DNA of 10,812 bases. Source: Ochromonadaceae sp. CCMP2298 (taxonomy: Eukaryota; Sar; Synurophyceae; Ochromonadales; Ochromonadaceae). The stretch lies in contig MU634678.1 in the NCBI GenBank assembly GCA_026770595.1, positions 1 to 10,812 of the forward strand, given 5' to 3'. The notes below the pieces were generated by a model. The model did no database searches. It was not told where the DNA came from and saw only the letters and a list, made by a program, of their open reading frames with translations. The stretch's first letter is position 1. Every line of letters starts with the position of its first letter. Made by a program: the position numbers and the translations under genes. Below are positions 6,210 to 10,812 of the stretch, piece after piece.

Positions 6210-8240
6210 ATGGTATCTCTTGCCTCCGCGAGCAGCTCCCTGCAGGTGTGGAGCTTCGAGGGGTCTCCCGTGAGCCTCGATCTCACCAGCCGCTTCTCTG
6301 CTCCTGCTCCTGCTCCTGGTCGGTGCAGCTGCGTGGCGTGGAACCACACCAACCAGGTGGTGGCGGTGGGCGGCGCGGACGCGAAGGTCTTCCTCATCCA
6401 GGCCAATAACGGACAAGTGCTCTCCTCGCTGCAGGTATCCGCCGACCACGGCAACGCAGCCTGCGTAGCGTTCAGCGGCAACTCGCGCTACCTGGCTGCG
6501 GGCCTGGGCCCCACTCTGCAGCTATGGGACCTCAAGCGTCGATCCCTGCGCGCCACGTTACCCGTGCAGGACGCGCTCTCCTCCTGCTGCTTCATGCCAG
6601 CTGGAGAGATCATCTCGGGCGACGCGGCAGGCGCTGTGCGTATCTGGGACGCCAAGGCGCAATTGTCATCCGGAGAGATGCACCTATCCCAGGCCACGGG
6701 GACAGGCCCCTGCCCCGTAACTGCCGTGGGGCTTAGCCCCGTCTCGGCCTCCTTCGTGGGCGCCGGTTACTCCGACGGCCGCCTGGGAATCTGGGACGCC
6801 ATGACCTTCCGCCTCAGCCGGGTTCAGACGGTGCACGAGGGCAGGCTGAGGGGGCTGGCATATTCTCCAAAGAACCCGCGGCTGGTGGCCACGTGCGGTG
6901 CGGATGGGCGGGTTGCTCTGGTGGACACGGCGGTCAGGAATACCTCCGGTCAGCCCAGTGCGGTGATCGACCTGGCGGAGCTGGGGGCTGGGGGGGAGGG
7001 CGTGGACGCTAGGGCAGTTGCCTTCCACGAGGACGCTATCCACTGCGCAGTGGGTCTAGGGGACGGGCGCGTGCTGCTCTACGACTGGCGGAGCATCAAG
7101 CACCCAGTAGCACAGGTGTTGGCAGAGGGGGCGGTGGAGGCGCTGGCCTTCCAGGTTCCCAGAGGACGCACGCCCAGCAGCTCAGCCGTCGGTGTCTCTA
7201 CCGGGAGCGTCTCCACCTCTACCTCCGCCGCCGCCCCCAGTTCAAATGCCGGCACCCCCGCTCGTGCACCCGCACCCTCACCTGCGCCAGTCCCCGCCCC
7301 ATATTCACCTCCGCCAGCGCATTCAACCGCCTCACCTGCACCTGCACCAATTCCACCGCTCTTCGCCTCTCCTGTGGAGTCACCAGCCCCCACCCCTGCC
7401 CGGAGCTATGAGTACGGGGAATATGCATCTCCCGCCCCGACCAGTACGCCAGCACGCACTATGGGAACAGGGGGCACTGCCGGTACTGTAGGGACTGTGG
7501 GCACAGTAGGTACCGCGGGAACGGTGGGGACTACGGGAACGGCGGACACCCCTGCCCAATCCAACGCAGCTACCCCCATCACCTCCACGCCCGGAGAGGC
7601 CAGCTGGAGCCAGAGGAGTGCATGGGAAGAGGGGGCTGGCCTGGATTTAAATATGGACATGGACAATATATACGGCGATGCGGCAGACCCAGTGGTGCAC
7701 TCGCACCCCTCTGTGCGCGGCCCTGACGATTTCAGCTTAAGCTTTAGCTCAACGCCGGGCAGGGGCGGAGGTGCGAGTGTGGGCGCGGGTGTGACTGCGG
7801 GTCTTGGTACGAGCGTGGGCGCGGGCGGGAGTGGGAGTGTGGGTACGGGTTTGGGCGTGGGGGCGCGGGAGCTGTACAGTCCACAGGCACTGCACCAGCA
7901 GCTGCAGCGACGTAATAAAGAAAACACCCAAGACGCGCATGCGCCACTCCCGCCAGTGCCGCCGCTGGAGGGGGAGAGGGGGGACCATTCCCAGTTTCCT
8001 GGGGTGAGGCAGGCGGTTAGGCCGGTGTCCGCCAAAGACCTGGATGATGCGCTGGCTCTGCTGCGCTACGACGTGCACAGAGAGGTGCAGGAGGTAGTGC
8101 GCGAGCAGGCAAGGCAGTTCAGCATCGCGAGAGAGGACACGGCCGAGCTGCTGCAGCGCCTGAGCCAGCAGATGGCGGACCTGCTGAGGGCGAACGAGGA
8201 GCTGCGCAAGGAGAACGAGTACCTGCGACGCATATACTGA
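6210..8240 (+). CDS. NEDD1: NEDD1-like WD40 gamma-tubulin complex adaptor
   Basis: A predicted 676-residue protein, a length typical of NEDD1. NEDD1 (GCP-WD) binds the gamma-tubulin ring complex and brings it to centrosomes, basal bodies and spindle microtubules. Residues 1-330 form WD40 repeats; visible blade endings include LQVWSF, LQLWDL, VRIWDA, LGIWDA and VLLYDW. The arrangement VHEGRLRGLAYSP...ADGRVALVDT, then DGRVLLYDWRSIKHPV, follows the NEDD1 propeller order. Residues 340-605 are a Pro/Ala/Thr/Gly-rich linker with repeats. The last 67 residues are helical (DDALALLRYDVHREVQEVV onward) and end KENEYLRRIY, matching the EEN.RLR ending of the NEDD1 C-terminal coiled coil that binds the gamma-tubulin complex. 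I chose the ATG at 6210 because the first beta strand (VSLASASSSLQVW) starts there; an in-frame extension of about 50 residues upstream has no similarity. The gene is intronless. It ends in tandem stops TGA TGA TAA. Confidence 0.87.
   Translation: MVSLASASSSLQVWSFEGSPVSLDLTSRFSAPAPAPGRCSCVAWNHTNQVVAVGGADAKVFLIQANNGQVLSSLQVSADHGNAACVAFSGNSRYLAAGLGPTLQLWDLKRRSLRATLPVQDALSSCCFMPAGEIISGDAAGAVRIWDAKAQLSSGEMHLSQATGTGPCPVTAVGLSPVSASFVGAGYSDGRLGIWDAMTFRLSRVQTVHEGRLRGLAYSPKNPRLVATCGADGRVALVDTAVRNTSGQPSAVIDLAELGAGGEGVDARAVAFHEDAIHCAVGLGDGRVLLYDWRSIKHPVAQVLAEGAVEALAFQVPRGRTPSSSAVGVSTGSVSTSTSAAAPSSNAGTPARAPAPSPAPVPAPYSPPPAHSTASPAPAPIPPLFASPVESPAPTPARSYEYGEYASPAPTSTPARTMGTGGTAGTVGTVGTVGTAGTVGTTGTADTPAQSNAATPITSTPGEASWSQRSAWEEGAGLDLNMDMDNIYGDAADPVVHSHPSVRGPDDFSLSFSSTPGRGGGASVGAGVTAGLGTSVGAGGSGSVGTGLGVGARELYSPQALHQQLQRRNKENTQDAHAPLPPVPPLEGERGDHSQFPGVRQAVRPVSAKDLDDALALLRYDVHREVQEVVREQARQFSIAREDTAELLQRLSQQMADLLRANEELRKENEYLRRIY
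7464..7550 (+). repeat. 9-bp coding repeat in the NEDD1 linker (Gly-Thr-Val/Ala)
   Basis: About nine degenerate units of gg(n)acnGyn encode Gly-Thr-Val, Gly-Thr-Ala or Gly-Thr-Thr in the disordered linker. Third positions vary widely while the peptide repeat holds, which suggests an old repeat or selection on the peptide. Confidence 0.8.
7759..7866 (+). repeat. Coding repeat in the NEDD1 linker (Gly/Val/Ala/Ser-rich)
   Basis: Degenerate 6-bp-based units (gtgggc, gcgggt, gtgggt) encode a Gly-rich run with Val, Ala, Ser and Thr just before the C-terminal helical part. It is probably a flexible spacer. Confidence 0.75.
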
Positions 8241-8534
8241 TGATAAAATAGACCCGACCTGTGTGCTTTATAATGTAAACCAACCGAAAAGAACCGACCG
8301 AAAAGAACGGCCCGAAACGAAAAAGGGGCGGATTTCCTTAATCCCTCGTCCTTAGTCCCCTTTTTTGGAAAATTTCTTGGCCCCCCCTCCCTTTTGAAGC
8401 CTGACACTGTGGCCTTTCGCTGGACTGCACAAGGTCAGACGCGCAATGTCTGACAACCGAACGATAAGACTGAGAAAGAGAGCTAGTGTCACGGGAGCCT
8501 CGTGAGAGAAAAGTCAAACGTTGCCGGTGCGGAT
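8241..8534. other. Intergenic region, NEDD1-like 3' end to small membrane-protein gene
   Basis: These bases hold the 3' UTR of the NEDD1-like gene and the 5' region of the next gene. At 8282-8310 there is a short A-rich direct repeat (accgaaaagaac twice). An ATG at 8446 opens a 19-codon basic peptide (MSDNRTIRLRKRASVTGAS) ending at TGA, overlapping a donor-like GTGAGA at 8502. It is either an upstream ORF or a first exon of the next gene. Otherwise nothing is supported. Confidence 0.45.
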
Positions 8535-9239
8535 ATGGAAAAAGTCAAATGGGGACAAGGTGACATAGGCGGGGAAGCGGAGATGGCCAGCCTCCAGGAG
8601 GAGCTGGCTGTTCTGCGGGAAATGACATGGGGCAAAGGGGATATAGGGGGGAAAGGGGGAGTCGCTTGTCTGAAGGAGGAGCTTGCGGAGCTGCGGGTCG
8701 CAATTGAACTGGTCAACGAAAGTGAGTCTTTCCCACACGCGTATCTACAAGTGTTTGTGATCCCATAGACACTCAAGTGAATGAGTGACAAGTGAATGAG
8801 TGTAAGGAGTGTATATTGTGTGTAGAGTGCCCCTCCTGGCCTACCTCATAACAGCCGCCCCCCCTGTCCCCCTCTTCCCCCCCTCCCTCCCCCTCTCCCC
8901 CACTGGGCAGGAAACGTGGCCAAGGACCGAGGCAAGGAGTTCGAAGGGTCCTACACTCGCGTGCTGTTTATTATGGGTATAACCTACGCCACGCTCTTCG
9001 GCTACCTCACCCTGATCGGCGCTGAAAGACCTGCGCTGAACGCCATCGTGCCCGCGGTGGGGTTCAATCTGTCCACCTGGAGCCTGCCCTACGTGAAGGA
9101 GGTGTGGATCGCCTGGAAGGTGAAATCGGGGACGGGGACTGTGACTGGGGCTGGCACTAGCTCTGGCTCTGGCACTGGCACTGGCACTGGGAAGCATGTA
9201 AACAGAGCAAAGGAAGAGCTGGATGATGAGGAATTGTGA
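8535..9239 (+). CDS. Small coiled-coil protein with two hydrophobic helices (2 exons)
   Basis: Exons 8535-8721 and 8911-9239 join in frame to 171 codons. Exon 1 has two copies of a 26-residue unit (residues 6-31 and 32-57): WGxGDIGG followed by LxEELAxLR, which should form a short coiled coil. After the junction (VNERNVAKDRGKEFEGSYTR) comes a hydrophobic helix at about 80-98, then a conserved-looking LNAIVPAVGFNLST (105-118) with LPYVKEVW after it. The tail is a Gly-Thr/Ser repeat and an acidic end (EELDDEEL). From memory, the part from the coiled coil through SYTR to VGF.LST..LP resembles small uncharacterised bacterial and archaeal membrane proteins (leader helix, E.S.TR, two membrane helices). 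I know no name or function for them. The ATG at 8535 is the first in the coding frame; a short upstream exon at 8446-8501 is an alternative start. Confidence 0.7.
8722..8910 (+). other. Intron of the small membrane-protein gene
   Basis: A 189-bp GT-AG intron in phase 1. The donor is GAAA/GTGAGT. A C-rich polypyrimidine tract covers about 8857-8900, before acceptor GGGCAG/GAAAC. Removing it fuses the coiled coil to the membrane part in one frame. It contains a perfect-but-one 15-bp tandem duplication at 8774-8803 (caagtgaatgagtga/t). Confidence 0.85.
8774..8803 (+). repeat. 15-bp tandem duplication in an intron
   Basis: Two adjacent copies of caagtgaatgagtg(a/t), differing only in the last base, lie inside the intron. 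This looks like a recent slippage or duplication event with no visible coding effect. Confidence 0.85.
9129..9192 (+). repeat. Hexanucleotide coding repeat (Gly-Thr/Gly-Ser tail)
   Basis: Units of gggact and ggcact/ggctct encode a Gly-Thr/Gly-Ser-rich linker in the C-terminal tail of the small membrane protein, after its second hydrophobic segment. Confidence 0.8.
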
Positions 9240-9593
9240 TGAGGCGTGCGAGTGTAGATAGAGTAGGGTAGAGGAGGGTGCCTGTAGGCGATTGCACTGG
9301 TAGGAAGCTACTTCTGGCTGATACATTTGATACAATACACTGATCCATATATACGAGAACGAAATCTTTTTGCAGCTGTGTGCTGAGTCTGCTCCATCGG
9401 CCTCGTACCATTGTCCTAACACGCTCTCTACGTCGACTCATAAAACGATTTAAGGGTTTACCATGTACAGCATATACAGTATCATACCAGGGACTAAGAA
9501 CAACACACACTTCATAATTTCCTTCTTCTATTCGTGTCACTGTGTTCTTGTTTCATTCCATTATTTCGGACTTTCCATTATTTCATTGCTTTA
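9240..9593. other. Convergent intergenic region
   Basis: These 354 bases lie between the stop of the small membrane-protein gene (+) and that of the tail-anchored protein gene (-), so they contain two 3' UTRs. The stretch is clearly more AT-rich than the genes. It carries gatacaatacact (9329-9341), which resembles the 12-bp repeat unit found in the other convergent region of the window. No gene, RNA or clear poly(A) signal is supported. Confidence 0.55.
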
Positions 9594-10812
9594 TCATTTT
9601 TGTGGCATGATGGGGATGGGAACCGGCAGCAGCAGCGCACTGATGGCGAAGCAGATCATCATCGCAATCAGACCGAAGCAGAAACTCATCACCACCGCCC
9701 CCGATGAATATGCGTTGATGGTCGGGCTTTTCAGCATATGAGCGCCAATAGGTGGTTGGCTGGACACCTCCTCCTCGCTCTCGCCCTCTTCCTCCTCGCC
9801 AGACTCCTCCTCCTCCTCTGCCCCAGCCCCTATCTTTGCCTCCGCCTCTACCCCTTCTGTCTCTGCTTCTCCGCCAATCAGCCATCCCGCTCCCTTCCCT
9901 ATCCCCCGCAAGCCTACCCCCAGCACCCTTTCTCCAGCCACCTCAGCCTCCGCCTCCCCCTCCTCTGGATCGACCAGGCCCCTCGGCAACAGCGCCACCA
10001 GCCTCTTGACCTCGCTGGACAGCTCCTGTATCATCCGCCTGTCGCCTTCCCGCGCAGAAACCACCATATTCTGCGCCTCAGCCTTTGACAGGTACTGGCT
10101 AAGCGTGGCGCTGAACTGCACGCTTCGCTGGGCCACCTCCCCCTGCCTAGCGCTCAGCACTGCATTCTCCACCTCCCCCAGCGCCGCCAGGATGGACTGC
10201 AAATTCACATCCTCCGTATCTGCATCCACATCCGCATCCGCACTGGGGCTGAGACTAGAGCTGAGGATGGGGTTCGGGTTGGGATTGGGCAATATTTGAG
10301 GCCCTATTCGAGAGGAAGAAGTAGGCCCGCGGCTGTCCGAGAAGAAGTGGGTGAGCTGGGAGTCCTCGCTGGTGAGTCGAGTGATCGGGTCCGCACCCAT
10401 TATTATCTCCACGGACTCTACTGGGGTCGGCTGGGAGCTGGGGATGTCCCCTTTTGAGCTCTGCTGGTCCCGGTTCTCCTTGCCCGGGCTGTGCACGGTG
10501 ACGCTGTGCGCACGTGTATCAGTGCCAATTAGCACAGCCTTGGACTGGGCGTCCAGCTCGGCCTGCAGCAGAGCTATTTTCTTCTCGTAGGACTGGGCCA
10601 GACGCAGCAGGTGCTTGTTGCGGGACTGCAGACTCCGCAGCCCAGGCACCCTGTTAGATCTGGAGTCAGTCTCCGTCTCCCCCGTCTCCGACCCCTCCGG
10701 CGCCTCTGCCGAGTCGCCCTCCGCAATCCCGCCCCCCATACCACGCGCACCCGTGCCCGCACTCTCGGCCTTTGCCGCCAAGAGGGCCGCTATCCGGCTG
10801 GAGGCACCCCCC
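9594..10812 (-). CDS. Acidic coiled-coil protein with C-terminal membrane anchor (5' end outside window)
   Basis: The frame is open from the window edge to TGA at 9594-9596, giving 405 visible residues. No convincing start is present: the first in-frame ATG is some 25 codons in and the frame reads on upstream, so the gene is 5'-partial here. Visible parts in order are a polar, disordered start, a helical coiled-coil segment beginning LRSLQSRNKHLLRLAQSYEK, a Ser/Pro-rich spacer with an Asp-Ala run, and a second helical region (VNLQSILAALGEVENAVLSA to SSEVKRLVALLP). Then come a Glu-rich acidic stretch and one hydrophobic helix at about 372-395 (AVVMSFCFGLIAMMICFAIS...), with only 10 residues after it. 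That layout is known for tail-anchored proteins of the ER, Golgi, mitochondrial or nuclear envelope. I do not recognise the family; tethering or trafficking is a guess. Confidence 0.72.
   Translation of the reverse strand, partial: GGASSRIAALLAAKAESAGTGARGMGGGIAEGDSAEAPEGSETGETETDSRSNRVPGLRSLQSRNKHLLRLAQSYEKKIALLQAELDAQSKAVLIGTDTRAHSVTVHSPGKENRDQQSSKGDIPSSQPTPVESVEIIMGADPITRLTSEDSQLTHFFSDSRGPTSSSRIGPQILPNPNPNPILSSSLSPSADADVDADTEDVNLQSILAALGEVENAVLSARQGEVAQRSVQFSATLSQYLSKAEAQNMVVSAREGDRRMIQELSSEVKRLVALLPRGLVDPEEGEAEAEVAGERVLGVGLRGIGKGAGWLIGGEAETEGVEAEAKIGAGAEEEEESGEEEEGESEEEVSSQPPIGAHMLKSPTINAYSSGAVVMSFCFGLIAMMICFAISALLLPVPIPIMPQK
9771..9832. repeat. Acidic coding repeat (Glu-rich run)
   Basis: A pyrimidine-rich stretch of tcctcctc-like units on the + strand encodes a Glu/Gly/Ser run on the minus strand, just before the predicted membrane anchor. 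It would place a strongly negative segment beside the membrane on the cytosolic side. Confidence 0.7.

Noticed and set aside
5948-6481. A 177-codon open frame on the minus strand over the NEDD1 start
   Set aside because: It overlaps the first WD40 blades on the coding strand and shows no family features; it is a shadow frame.
8841-9422. A 193-codon open frame on the minus strand opposite the small membrane-protein gene
   Set aside because: It spans the intron, exon 2 and 3' UTR of a gene whose + strand frame has splice signals and a conserved-looking membrane core. The antisense peptide has none.
9594-9715. KASH-type nuclear-envelope tail at the end of the coiled-coil protein
   Set aside because: KASH peptides usually end in PPPX and have a longer luminal part; this tail is 10 residues ending MPQK, so the match is too weak to call.

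Overview
The window reads as nuclear DNA of a photosynthetic eukaryote with a red-algal-derived secondary plastid, most likely a stramenopile or a relative. Three things point there. The first gene has an N-terminus built like a bipartite plastid-targeting leader, with a signal peptide ending at A-S-C/F. GT-AG introns with polypyrimidine acceptors interrupt open frames. A NEDD1-type centrosome/gamma-tubulin adaptor is present. The DNA is GC-rich, and its genes are full of in-frame hexa- and nonanucleotide repeats that encode dipeptide or tripeptide runs. The species cannot be named from the sequence alone.

Layout: (1) 158-991 (+), a predicted plastid protein of unknown function. (2) 1262-5668 (-), a three-exon gene for a predicted 1375-residue fusion of a GT28/sterol-glucosyltransferase-like glycosyltransferase and an FkbM-family methyltransferase. 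The middle exon carries the end of the first enzyme and the start of the second in one open frame. (3) 5669-6209, a divergent intergenic region that probably holds both promoters. (4) 6210-8240 (+), an intronless NEDD1-like WD40 protein with a C-terminal coiled coil. (5) about 8535-9239 (+), a small two-exon gene for a coiled-coil, two-helix membrane protein whose core resembles small prokaryotic membrane proteins. (6) 9594-10812 (-), the 3' part of a gene for an acidic, coiled-coil, probably tail-anchored membrane protein; its 5' end lies outside the window.

These are independent eukaryotic genes and nothing suggests an operon. The most notable item is the glycosyltransferase-methyltransferase fusion. 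It could glycosylate an acceptor and O-methylate the product, perhaps on the sugar, but the substrate cannot be read from the sequence. The second theme is repeat-driven expansion: low-complexity peptide inserts sit between, not inside, the conserved catalytic motifs of otherwise complete enzymes. The same repeats leave long empty open frames on the opposite strand, which are not genes.
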